From Hirudinaria manillensis (taxonomy: Eukaryota > Annelida > Clitellata > Hirudinida > Hirudinidae), in assembly GCA_034509925.1 (NCBI GenBank), contig CM067529.1:8497501-8561500 (forward strand): 64,000 nucleotides of DNA, in the 5' to 3' direction. Position numbers and translations under genes: made by a program. Below are positions 45,360-58,400 of this stretch, piece after piece. The first letter of the stretch is position 1. Each line of letters starts with the position of its first letter. Below the pieces are notes generated by a model, which did not search any database, was not told the DNA's origin, and saw nothing but the letters and a program-made list of their open reading frames with translations.

Positions 45360-47097
45360 CGCAGCGACGTGTGCTTCACCGCCGGAGGACAACGCATTCC
45401 GACGGTCTCAGAAGAGCCAGTAAAGGGCTTGGGAAGAGTTTTCGACGAGTTCCTCAGCGACAAAAACCAGGAGACAGCCACTGTCAGTAGGATGACCGAC
45501 GGCCTGAAAGCGATTGCAGAATCGCCGCTACAGGGCAGATTCAAAGTCTGGCTCCTGCCGTTCGTCCTGCTACCAAGACTGCTGTGGCCACTGACCATCC
45601 ACGAAATAGGCCTGCAGTCGGTAGAAGAGATGGAAAGGAAAATAAATCGGTGTACAAGGAAATGCTTCGGGTTGCCGCCTTCGCTGTCGACAGTCGCCCT
45701 GTACAGCAAGAGCACACGGTTGAGGTTGCCCCTCCGTTCAGGAAGGAAATTCAGAGCCCAGGAAGAAATTGAGGAATACGAGGCAATCCTAGCCTTCGAG
45801 GAGAAAAGAGGACCCGTTCAAGTAGACCGCCATGGAGTCGGATGGAACCATTTCTCAAGATGGTCCACAGCGAATGTGCAGACAAAAGCTGCCATGATAA
45901 TCCAAGCGAGAAAGTGAGAGATGGACACTGAAAGGATTGCGCTGGCAGTGCAGCAAAGCCAGCAAGGACAGTGGACAACCTGGGAAGACGTCATCCAAAG
46001 ATCCATCACATGGAAAGACATTTGGAAAAAGTCTCCCCTCCGCATAAGATCGGTCTACGACGTGCTCCCTTCCGGGTCCAACTTGCAGAAGTGAGGGATA
46101 GTTCAAGACGCTAAGTGTACAGTTACTCCGACACGTGCTTTCATCATGCACGTACGCCCTTGCTCACGGTCGCTATACATGGCAACATAATCAATTCTTG
46201 CAGGTCATGGTCGAGGCGGCAAAGAAGGCATGCTCCCAGGCAAATGATCGAGAAATCGCGGCACCAAGAAGGATATACTTCTTAAGAGAGGACTCAACAC
46301 AGCACCGTAAAAGGAACATGGCCCAAAGGAGGGACTTGCTGTCTACAGCCAAAGACTGGACAGTCGCGGCAGACCTGCGGGGAGAACTACCACCAGGTGC
46401 TACAAGAGAGTGGCAAGCGGTGCTGGCGTCGGCAGCAACCGATTCCGTCATTATGGTAGAGCTGACGGTCCCATGGGATGACCGAATGGATGTCAGCAAT
46501 GCTCTGAAGAGCGACCGTTACGAAGAGCTGAAGATGGATATAGAGGGGAAAAGTTATAGCGCCCGTGTGTTGCCAATAGAAGTCGGAGCGAGAGGGCTGG
46601 TAGGCAAGTCTAGCTACGCCTTTCTCAGGAAGACAGCCCTTTCAAACAGGCAAACCGAACAGTTCGTCCAGAGAATAGCCGAGTCCGCAGAATCGGCTTC
46701 TCATTGGATTTGGACCATGAAGGACCGAAGGTAAGCCTCAGGCACGGCGAGGCAAGTCGTCCCTGTCCACTCCACCAAAACAGGGACTCCAGTTTAAGGC
46801 CAGGAAAGAGACACCCCGGACGGCATTCACATCAAAACTGATATAAGAAGCGCTGCAATGGCGAATTTGACGGTTTTTCGGACGGCGGAGCCCTCGCGGA
46901 ATTTTTTTGTAAAATGGCGGTGCGAGTAATGGTTGTTTGTCGGAAGTCGTTGTCTTGTTATCGGAAGAAAGAAGCTGGCAGGGACATCCGCTTGATCGCC
47001 GGATGCGGCCCAGCCCCCGAGAGTGTCAGGATTCAGGGCCGAAACACTTGTCGAGGGGGCCAATCCTCTGAAGATCCCTGCCAGAATATGATTTTCG
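45360..47097 (+). mobile_element. R2-like LINE, longest 3' copy in the window
   Basis: The open stretch 45369-45917 encodes the post-reverse-transcriptase region (IPTVSEEPVKGLGRVF, LLPRLLWPLTIHEI, KCFGLPPSLSTVALY, RKFRAQEEIEEYE). After disrupted linker and knuckle parts, 46135-46734 encodes YALAHGRYTWQHNQFL, the endonuclease core MVELTVPWDDRMDV, IEVGARGLVGKSSYAFL and the terminal SASHWIWTMKDRR. The 3' tail to about 47097 includes the hairpin at 46986-47004 and 'ggatgcggcccagcccccga', matching the 22.55-kb copy. The copy is 5' truncated and disrupted, but still GC-rich and therefore fairly young. Confidence 0.85.
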
Positions 47098-47275
47098 AAA
47101 AAAGCGTATTTCTATATGCTGTAGTTGTGGCACATATATGAAACCTATATACAAACACTCCCCTGATCGAGCACTATGTTGTGTCAAAATTTCAAAGCAA
47201 TTGGTCAAGTACTTTCAGAGAACATTTGCATGTTACAAACACACATTGCATTTTTATTTATATAGATATGGTACG
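47098..47275 (+). repeat. Short retroposon-like tail
   Basis: 'tgtcaaaatttcaaagcaat', then 'tggtcaagtactttcagag', then 'gttacaaacacacattgca' and 'ttatttatatagat' has the look of a LINE or SINE 3' tail common in invertebrates. Only one copy is in the window, so family and limits are uncertain. Confidence 0.35.
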
Positions 47276-47332
47276 ACAGATCCAATAAATGGTTTTGTCT
47301 AGATTTTAGGCTGTACATTGATTCGGCTAAAA

Positions 47333-47352
47333 TCCTATCCTATCCTATCCTA
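47333..47352. repeat. (TATCC)n microsatellite
   Basis: Four tandem copies of 'tatcc', set between 'aaaatcc' and 'taaaaatg'. Confidence 0.85.
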
Positions 47353-47359
47353 AAAATGC

Positions 47360-48234
47360 TATCCATCTCTCTCGGCTCCAAAAAGTTATAGAATTCCTGA
47401 ACGTGATTTACTTTCATTTTGTCGAAAAGTTAAGAAAATTTTTAATGCAAACTGCATTTGTGTACTGGGAACATACAGAGTTTGTTATCCTTATCCTGCA
47501 ACTCCATCTTATTCTGCTTTTCAATTCAATGCCACTTTTTATTGATGATACTGATGGCATTGGACATCGGATTGTCCAAGGTGACTAGACGTTTTATTAC
47601 TGGATACAAACATCTCTTCATAGATATGTTGCGTTGATATGGGGTCCCCAATCTTTAAAGAGCCGAGGGCTGCACTCAAAAGTCTTAAGACTCCTCGGGC
47701 AACGCACAAATAATAACCTTGACAAATCACAAATAAGTGGAGAAATACTTTATTAAAAATCATTTACACAGTCCAACAAACACATTGTATAAATCCAATT
47801 TGTTTTAAGACATTCCTGTATGCTTAAATTCAATTATATATTTAATGACGTAAACTTTGGTTTATGATATTTATAATCTAAATAAAATTCTATAAACTAA
47901 TTAAATCAAATTTTCTTAGCTATTTTATTCAAGAATTAATAAATTCTTTGATCTGTAAATCAATTTAAGTTGTTTTATGAGTTAACTCACTAATAATTTT
48001 AGCCTAGTTTGAATGCTTGCAACATTAATGCAAACACCCCAACCCCTTGCGGCTAGCGTCAGTTTAAACTGAAAGTAACGTTTATGCTTATTACATAAAA
48101 ATTTATTATTTAAACAATTTTCAATAGTTTTTATTTTATTCATACGTCTAGAAGAATTAAGATTGCGTTATGGTTTGGTATGAGTTTACTAAGAAATGTG
48201 CTTTATGTTTATTGCCAATAAGAAATGCTGTGGT
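47360..48234. other. Intergenic, no recognised feature
   Basis: AT-rich. The stretch near 47640 ('tggggtccccaatctttaa') resembles a hAT terminus but has no partner. No gene seen. Confidence 0.35.
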
Positions 48235-49069
48235 TAGTGATCGACCGGGGCGTCAATTTTAGCCGGGGCCGGGTTAGGGGAAGCGGTTGCCGGAGTTAGC
48301 CGGGACCGGGGTTGAAGCCGGGGTTGGGGAGGCAATCTATAATAACGTTAACTAACGATTCTTTTATTCTCTAAACATGTTGTAAACGTCAAATAATATA
48401 TAAGTATGCTTATTATGTCAAAGAGATTCTGTAAAACCTGTAATAAAAAAAAATTTCACGGCGACAACTCTTCCACGCTCCGTTGCGAAAACTTAGAAAA
48501 ACATTAAATCGTTGATGGAATCTCATGAAAATCAAATCTTATTGAATACTAATTGATTACTGTTTTGTGAACGCAATAGTGATGAAAGTTAAACGGTAAT
48601 TTTTTTAAAACTCATAGTTTTAAGGACATCATTCAAGGTTCCAGCCGATGATGTTTATTTAACTCCATCGAGTTAAGGAAACTTTATCAGGCTCCTTTCG
48701 AAGGGAGGTACCTGAATCTTGTTGAGGAACCCAGTAATGTTTTTTTTTAATTAATAGCTACGAGGAGATTGGATATCTAGGATGACTGATGGATTTTCCA
48801 GAAAGTTCCATGAAAGATTATTGGTGAATGGGTACCTGAGGACTTTAACTCTCCGAACGATATATTTTATGATTCGTCGGATGATGAATAAATTTTATTT
48901 AAGTTGACAAAGCTAAAAATTCGACTTTTGTTTACCCCCGGCCAAACCCCGGTTGAATTTAAGCCGGGGCGGGACGGGGACCGGGGAATGTTAAAAAGCC
49001 GGGACAGGGGCCCCGGTGGTAAAAAAAGGCCGGGGTTCAGCCGGGTCCGGGGTCCCCGGTCGATCACTA
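48235..49069. mobile_element. Complete non-autonomous hAT element, 8-bp duplication
   Basis: An 835-bp element has perfect 16-bp terminal inverted repeats (tagtgatcgaccgggg). It is flanked by an exact 8-bp duplication, gctgtggt, at 48227-48234 and 49070-49077. Both subterminal regions are strings of 'ccgggg/gccggg' words, while the middle is AT-rich; no transposase is encoded. The right 238 bp recur at 8706-8936. Perfect duplications suggest recent insertion. Confidence 0.93.
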
Positions 49070-49470
49070 GCTGTGGTTAACATTGTTGACATAGCAACCA
49101 ATAATATAATTTTAATTACATTACCTCGCCCATAGAATTATTATTACTTCATTACAATAAATAATTAATAATAAAATCAAAAATAATAAAACAATCCATA
49201 ATATAGCTTGGTGTTACGTGGTTAGGTCCATTCAAAGGAGCTGTTACGGGACAAAAGCCTATTTTTTTATATGAGGCGTTGATGACTCGATTAAAATGAT
49301 TATCACATCAGTGACACCTAGGCAGGTGGAAAGTTAAAATTTTGCTCCTAATGCTACCAGTGTCTTTAAATCCTGGTCAACGGATTTTCTTTATAACCAC
49401 CCCCCTCCAAAGTGAATTCGCTTTCTAGGTCTTCCTGTTTACCTTAGTAACCGAGTGGTTTGTCATCGCA

Positions 49471-52400
49471 ATGGTAAGATTTTAGAGATTTGGTTGTTTA
49501 TAGAAATCTTTGATTCATAGGGACTTTGTATTTATTTTTTAGATGAATCCCAACGATTTGAGAAAGGAATACTTATTCAAAATATGTTCAAATTTCTTCA
49601 GAAGTTTTACTGTTGATAAGCTATTTTTAGATCATAACGACGATAAAACGTTGAATGCTTTTTTAAATGGGACAAATTTTTTAGCATTGGTAATATTAAA
49701 TAATGGAGATAAATTATCATTCGAACGCGATGTAAGACTTGAGAAATCTTCAGATACCCAATGATAACGAAATGATATTTAGACTTAACCGTAATTAACA
49801 GGTCAAGATATTGACAAAGCAAGGAAAAACTAGATCTCTTGTCTTTTGCAAAATAAGACCAGAAAAAGTAGATGAGAATAATGTGGAAAATTTAATTTTT
49901 GTTCTCTCTGTAACTGACTCACCACTTGAGACTGCATATAATGCCATTAATCAATTATATGTACCTATTTTGGAAAGTCAACATTATGAATTCAGTAAGC
50001 AAATGCAAGCTCTTGTTGAAGAACTTCAGGGATCTCAAAAAAGTCCTTCTATAGGCAAGTTTTCAAATGTTTATAAGTTTGATAAATATTTGACATACAT
50101 AAGGCTGGAAATGTTACATTAATCGCATTCCATTTATAAAAACATAAAATTATGATGAAGGAAAGCACCATGTATTAGAAGAATTGGAATATTGGAAGAA
50201 GATTTCAAACTCGAGGGATAATTTGGATGCCAAACAAGCTAAGGTTTCATATTAATTTAATGAGACTGTATTAAAAATAAAATATTTTAAGTAAATTTTG
50301 GTTTAAAGTGTTAAATAGACTCTTGCAAGAAGAGTTTTAGATTAAAGTATGTAAAGATGTAACGGTTATTGATTTCAGATTTTTTATGAAATACTTGGAC
50401 CTTTGGAGAATTACTTTCACAATGTGAAAGCCTCTTCACTGAATGATCTTTTGGTCATTTCTGAAAAGACAAAGGATGTTCTGGATGATTTGTGGAGGAA
50501 TACTGAAGTAGAATTTTATCCTGAAGATAGAATGAAGGACATGCTTGCCTTAGTTGGTGAGTAATCTAGTCAAGTGATTAGTTTTGATATCAACAAATCA
50601 ATCATAGTATAAACTAATTATTTAGCTCAAGAGTTTCAAAATTCCATTCAATACACATTGGAAAGAGCAAATTTATGGCACAACAAAGACCCTGCTTTAG
50701 AAGATTTGATTTCAGAGGCAAAGGGTGTCTGTAAAGATTGGATTAAAAATTGTGAAATTCTCTCTGGTCACCTTTGGAAGACATCAGCTGAAAGAAGATG
50801 GAACTCAAACGTCTATATTCCAAATAATTTGATAGAACTAACAACTCGACTTGATGAGGTAGGAATTGGTGGAGAAGTAACTACTCTTTTTTGATTACAT
50901 CTTTTGTTTTCAGATCTTAAAAATACAGTCAACAATTGGTAAAACTTCAAATCTTTTAACTAAAATGGAAAAAATTGATTTGGATTATGAAAGGCTTTCA
51001 AAAAAACTTTCAACATCGCAATCATTGGAGCTAACCCCTTTAGGCAGTCAGATGTGGAAAGAAACTCTGCGGGAATTTGATAAAGATTTTGTTGATGTTG
51101 AGAAACTTATTGCCCAGAAGTTGAGACAAAAATTTGCTATGATGGAGAAAAACCCTCAGCAACTTTTTTTTGAATTTGGGAAATATGCAGATTTGCTTTC
51201 AAGGCCCAATGTGTGTTCTGAAATGCAATTTGAGAGGTAATAAGTTTTACAATATTTTGTTTTTTATTAACATTTTTTCATTAACATTTATTAACTAATT
51301 GAAATTTTAAAGTTGACAGTAGTTTATAAACTTATAAAATTTTAGAGAAAAGCTGTTAAGTCAGTTTTTGGTGCTGATAGAAGAAGAGAAACTCAGTCTA
51401 AACAATATTAGAAATGGCAAAATAATTCACAAGACCAAGAACTACTCAAACTTTGTTTTAAATTTGATAGAATTACAAAAAATAGAATTGAAGGTTTGTC
51501 ATCATGCACTTTTTTGTTTTTTTAACACCTTTTTAACATATATAAAAATTTACGTTTTTAAGCTGAATAATGCCTCTACACTTAGTGGCATGTTTCTGCA
51601 AAACTTGAATAGATCTGGAGATGTTGAGAAACAATTAGATTCACTTATTGAAGAGATTAATAATACTAAACAAGATATGTTTGTTGATTGGTCAAGAGAT
51701 GCTCAAGAGTTTTTTGAGGAGAGGTAAAAAATCTATAAATATGTTTTAGACTGATAAATAATTTTTGCATAGCTCATTCTGTTAATTATGACAGTTTGAA
51801 GATTAAGGGTAAACTACTGGAGCTCAATTCACAAAATGGGAAGCTTGAGGTAATATTTGGAGATAAACTAATAGTATTGCTTGGAGATGTGAAAACTCTC
51901 ACTTGCATGGGATTTGCAATCCCCAAAAATATGCATAAACAGTTGATAGAAGGGCAAAAATTTTACAAATTTGGGATAATTTTAAAACAGGTAAAGTAAT
52001 TTTCATGAAATTTATATAGAATTCTTAACTATGAAATTGACTTATTTGGTAGATTGCCCATTTCTACAACACTATTGATCAACAAATCATATCTTGCCAA
52101 CAGCCTATGATGTTGGGATCTGCTCTTGCTTTTGAAAAATTAGTTACCAAGTTTCATAGAGGTTGATGCCTTTTTGTTATGTATCATCTCTCATTTCATG
52201 ACTTTGCAGCATGCTGTAAAATTATATTTACATATTTCTCAGAGGGCACATCTGAAAAGCTTTGGTCAAATTCTATAGAATTAGAGGAGTACGTGAATAT
52301 GCTGGAGCAAGCTTCTCAGAGATTTATGAAAGACATCAAGGAGTTGAGAAAGATACACACGCTAGTTCGTGAGAAGGTAGTTTTACTCAAATTCAAGTAT

Positions 52401-55400
52401 TATAATAATTAAAAGTTATTTCCAATAACTTCTGAAGGATTAAAAAACAGTTTTGCTTTTATTTTGAATGAAGTCATTCTTTATGTGGTTTTTAGAGCAT
52501 CAGTTAATGTGTGCATTAAGATGGCCTATATTTGGCACATAAAGAATTATTTTGAAATATGAGCTCTGAAACTCTCAAATGGTTCCATTTTATTAAAAAA
52601 AATTATTTACAAAAAGTTTGCTAAAAACATTAACATTTAGAAGTAGCTCAATGACGTAAAAGTTTACTCTTATGAGAATATGGAACTTTACGTAAAGTCT
52701 AACTGTTTAATGTACAAACATTAGTACTGCAGAAGGAAATATTGAAATTGGCAATATACATGAATAGTCAGTTATAATTTCCTTTGGGTGGGTTAGGCAT
52801 TACCCCCAAATCTTTGGTTTTTGTCATGAAATTTCAATTTTCATGTCCTCTTAGTATGCATTTAAGTAAGTATTTCTCCAGCAAAGATTATTATTGATCT
52901 TATTCTAATGGAAAGTAATATTCCTTGGTATTGGGTCCTTGGTTTATATTTTAATTAATGTTGGAATGAATTTATGAAGATTTAAAAATAGGGAACGGAA
53001 AATATTTTTTGACTTAACACTTTTTATTTTAAATTTTAAGCTTCAATTCATTTGATATAACTATTGTAGGTATTAAATCTCATTGGAACTGATCTGACTA
53101 AGAAACTTTCAACTTGGAAAAGTGAACTAAATGAAATTCGTAAAATGATGAACGGCCTTGTCAATCAAGTAATTTAGTTTTATCAAATAAACATTTGTAT
53201 TAATAATAATTAAAAGGTTCATTTAGTTCTAAGTCATTTTAAAATTTATTTACTTTTTAAATTTACCATTTTAGGGTTTTCTTATTGAAAACATGAAGTT
53301 ATGGAAATACCATTGGGATGTACAACTTTATAAAGCACTTGAACACCAATTTCAGAGGGGAATTATTACCCTCAATGATATGATGCCAGAACTTAAAGTA
53401 GATTTGATATTCAAGTTAGTTTCTTATTCACTAATTTTCATTATTCATTATTATTTGATAAATTCTTTATTCTTTGATTTAAATAATGCCCTAACTTTAT
53501 AAATAAATGTACTTCTAATTTTTGCAAGTTTGGCTTTTTTTGGCCTACTTATTTATAAGTATAGAAAAGAAGAATCTTTTGATGATAAACTCTTGCTGAA
53601 TGTACTGATACTGATTTTATTATAGATCAGTTGTAGTACAATATAATGAAATACTTCGGATTTGTAGACTTATCATTATAAGCTTATGAATGTTTTAAAA
53701 GAATTTAAAGAAAAATTGGAAATTCAAAACTTAAATAAGTCAAGAAATACCATGGAACATACATGTGAAAATTAATAGGAAAGTGATATCTGCAACACGA
53801 TCTGCAACAAAACCTAGTTTCACGATTTAAATGATTAAAAATCAACCGCTTATGATAAAAATGTGCGGTTTATTTTAAAAAATAGTAGACACTCTAAGGA
53901 ATGTGGGAATCTAGTTTTGGGATATCTAAAAATCAAGAACATTTATTAATTAATTAAAAAGCGAATAAAGCCGATTTTATGGCCTGTCCCACAGGCTTTC
54001 AGACGAAAGAACTAGATAAATGTATTCCCCTTAGAAAGACCTTTCAAAAAACATATAACATGTACTTTCCATGTTATTATATTTTGTCTAATATGTAATC
54101 ATGATATATCTGATATTTTCGATTTGGAAATATCTGAAATTCTAAGCAATTTGAATTTGAGTGGTCTGCTACATAATCCTTAAGCAACATGTCATAAAAG
54201 AAGTGGAACATCAAAGTGGTAATAATAAAACAATAAGAGCAGGGTGATAACAACTACTGCTAGTACAAATAGTACATATTCAACATACTTTAAAAAATTC
54301 ACAAATCATTTAATTAGCAAATAAGTGATTAGAAATTATGAATATTTTTATTTCATTTATATCAAATTATCAAAAATAACTGTGCATATATTAAAGCTAA
54401 ATAAATTAAATCATAAATAGTTTAAAAGAAAACATTATTCATCACAATTCTTTGATAAAATTGAATATCATGATATTTTCCATCCCTGATAAAAAGTCTT
54501 TCTGAATAGTGGCAGATTTAGAGAGAATGGGTCTACAGAAGCAATATTTATTCCTTATACTACTCTGATTTGTTACATAATATCAAATATTGATAGTAGA
54601 GGGATATAGTGATTGCATTTGTTCATTTGACATCTCTTTCTGATGCTTAGTATCAAAACATTTAGCATCTGAAAAATTTGCATACACTACATTTTCATTT
54701 TCTCTTAAAATTGTCATCAAATCTAAAATTTGCTTTTTTAAATTTATTTTTCTAAACAAAATGAAGATCGCTTTAAATGAGTCTAGCTATGAAAGTGGAT
54801 GGATTCTCTCATGAAGACCTCATTTAACTTTTATCATTCTGATGTCTTTCAATTTCTCAATCATATCTATCAATTTTTCAAATAATATTTTCCAAATAAT
54901 TGTCAGATTACTGTTCTTAAATGCCTTGGAATCATCGAAGTTTGACATTCCCAACTAAGACTGCACCATTCTCTATGAAAGTGGATGGATTCTCTCATGA
55001 AGACCTCATTTAACTTTTATCATTCTGATGTCTTTCAATTTCTCAATCATATCTATCAATTTTTCAAATAATATTTTCCAAATAATTGTCTGATTACTGT
55101 TCTTAAATGCCTTGGAATCATCGAAGTTTGACATTCCCAACTAAGACTGCACCATTCTCTATGAAAGTGGATGGATTCTCTCATGAAGACCTCATTTAAC
55201 TTTTATCATTCTGATGTCTTTCAATTTCTCAATCATATCTATCAATTTTTCAAATAATATTTTCCAAATAATTGTCTGATTACTGTTCTTAAATGCCTTG
55301 GAATCATCGAAGTTTGACATTCCCAACTAAGACTGCACCATTCTCTTTTTTCTGCTAACCTTATGATCATTCTTACAAATTCTGACAAAGTCTGACTTTT

Positions 55401-58400
55401 TTTCCATCAATTACTCTAAGCTTCAGTTGCACTATTTGCAGTGCCACATAGATATTGGCTTTTTAACAAATCATTTCATTCAACTATCTCAGAGAAACTA
55501 AAACTTGAAAATATTTGTTGCAATTTACAACTTCAAACAACAGCATGATGCCATAAGAAACAAATAATAGTAGTATTTGTCATAATTTTCAAGACCACCA
55601 AATGCTACCAAAATGTATGCCAAAAAAAAATCAAACAAGCTTATAAATGTAAAACTAAATGTAGGACACTAATAAAGAAATGAAATTTTAATATTATACA
55701 AATAGCTGAAATAATTATTGGACTTTAAATAACATTTTTGTGGAATTCCTGTTATTAATTTGGTGTATTTTGGTTAATTGATCAGATATCTACTACAATA
55801 CTCTATTTCAGTTCACATCAGATCAGCTTTAGGCCATCAATGGAGGAATTAAGAGCAAAATATTTTAAAGAATTAAGAAAATTCTACAATATACCTTATG
55901 CCTTCAAAGGCTTGGGTGATAATGCTGGAGATGGTATGTTCATTAACATTTCAGAAAAAAGTTCTGGGATGTTAGCCAGATGTTTCTCTCACACTGCACA
56001 AATTTTCAACAATTTGGAAAGCCTACCAGCCAATTTTAGGGTTAAATTAAAATTGGAGAAATTAAATTTGAAAAATTAAATTAATGATAACCATTAAATA
56101 TTTCAGTCCTGGATTGCTCTGGGAAGTATTAGTTTGGAAGAATATGCCCAAACTTATTTACAAGATATTACTGATTGGGAGCAAAATTTAAAATTGTTAA
56201 AATTTAAAAGCAAAGACATTGATAGTATTCCAAAGTAATGAACTGACATAACTAAAATTTGAAAGATTTCAAAATTTAACATCAAATTTTTGATGGAATT
56301 TTTATTTATTTTACATTTAGTGAAATAAACATTGGATGTATATTGATCAACATCATTCCATTGAAATTGTCTATTGAAGAACATGTTCAACACCTCTTTG
56401 ATGTCCTTATTATGAGTTTGAAGAAGTCCATTTTTGTTCATATGAGTGCTATTGAACATTTCATAAATTCGGGATCTGAAATGTTTGTTCAGAATTTACA
56501 AAATGTTGATGAAATCAATGTTATGAAATTGAAACATATTGAATTATTGAAAGATATGCAAAAGGTATTTCAAGACTTTTCACGTAGTTATCAGAATTTG
56601 ATCAAGTTGATGTTATATATAACATAAAAAATATATCAATAATTTTATTTAGATTTTTATCTTCTGATGAACTTTTTATATCTATATATGCTGAAATATA
56701 TGATGCAGATATTTATGACTTTCTTTATAATATTAACCAGGTACAAGATATTTTTAAAGTGATATATTCAAAAAACAAATTGCTGATTTCTTCTGCTGGT
56801 GTTGGGGTTAACACCATCAAAGATTTACGAGCCAGATGGGATATATTTGAAGATATGTCAAGAAGTCATGAAGAAAAACTTAAGAATGAGGTTATTTGCT
56901 CTCATATATAAGACATTATAATTATAAAGCTTGATCAATTTGCAATAACAGATTGAGGTGTTGAAGAACATTTCTAGATTAAAGTGTAATGAATTAGAGC
57001 AAGAAGTTGAGAAGTTCATCCAAAAACTTCTTGTATTTAAAAGCAAAGATGGTAAAGATGGTGAACATTATTCTTTAAATAATATTGAGGATCTATTAGA
57101 GATTTCAAAAGATTTTACTGACATAAAATCAAGAAAGAGTGTATTAGAGTAAGATCTTGCTTCTTATTTTCATTAAATCAAGGCATGTATTATTGAAATA
57201 TGAATATCTCTCAGATCGGAATGCCAGCTTTTTGGTTTAGATCCACCTAAACTAAATTCTTATGCAAACATTGAGATGGAAATGGAAATGAAATCTTTAC
57301 TTTTAAATACTTTACTGGAGTTTAAGAATGAGTTAAAGAAATATGAAGAAGAAACATGGATAACCTTTAGGTTGATATTTTTTCAAAATTTTAATTAGTC
57401 AGACATTATGACATTTGGGTGACTGGGTATTTTCATTATATTCTTAATTTATTTTTAATATTTAAAACGAATTTGCAGATTCAAATATTTTTCATTTGAT
57501 GCATTTCTTGACCAATGGCTTGACAAATTTGAATTATTAAATGACTCAACATGCATTGCTGGAGTTTTTAAAGAAATCAAATTTTATAAAGAAGTAAATG
57601 CTTATTTGAACTATGATATTTATAATATTTGCTTAGTACATTTCGATATTATTCATAATTCCTTTAAATACCTGGATCGCAATGACTGATGTATCATGCA
57701 TTACAACTTTTAAGGAAATAGTTCCAATTTTAAAATGGGTTAGGGGAGACACATTTTCAGAAGAGAATTGGATCGAAATGTTTTCTCTTATGGACTTACC
57801 TGATTATGGAAGAATTAAAGTAACTGATTTAAAGTTTGGAAGTATTTTGCAACAAAGTCATCAAATTGTTGCTCGAATGGATCACATAAAAGTATTTTAT
57901 TATTATATTACAATAATAATGTAACATAACTTTTCATACCCTCATCAAATATCATAGTTCATTTCAATCTACAAGAATTTTTGGATTACCTTCTAATTCA
58001 GGTTTATTATTATAATAAATGAAAATGTTATTTATAATTACACTTGTTAGGAACTCAATTCAAAAGCTCAGAGTGAAATAGTCATCAGAGATGCTTTAAA
58101 AGAATTAGAGGCATGGGGATATGGAGCAATATTTTCACTTAGTCAAGAAGAGAATAATTCTCACCACAACATAAGTCTTATCAAAGATTGGAAGGATTTA
58201 TTTACACGTGTAAGTAAATATTTTTAACTATCTTAATAATTATTTTGATAAATGTTTAATTTTGTGTATAGGTTGGAGAAAATCAATCCATAGTACAATC
58301 ACTGAAAAATTCTCCATTTTACAAATATTTTCATGAGAAAGTTACACAGTGGGAAACAAAAATATCTGATCTTGATGTTATTTTGCATACTTTGAATCAG

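Noticed and set aside
54787-55344. Regular repeats that might suggest a CRISPR-like array
   Set aside because: Units are contiguous 186-bp tandem copies with no spacers, inside an intron of an animal gene.
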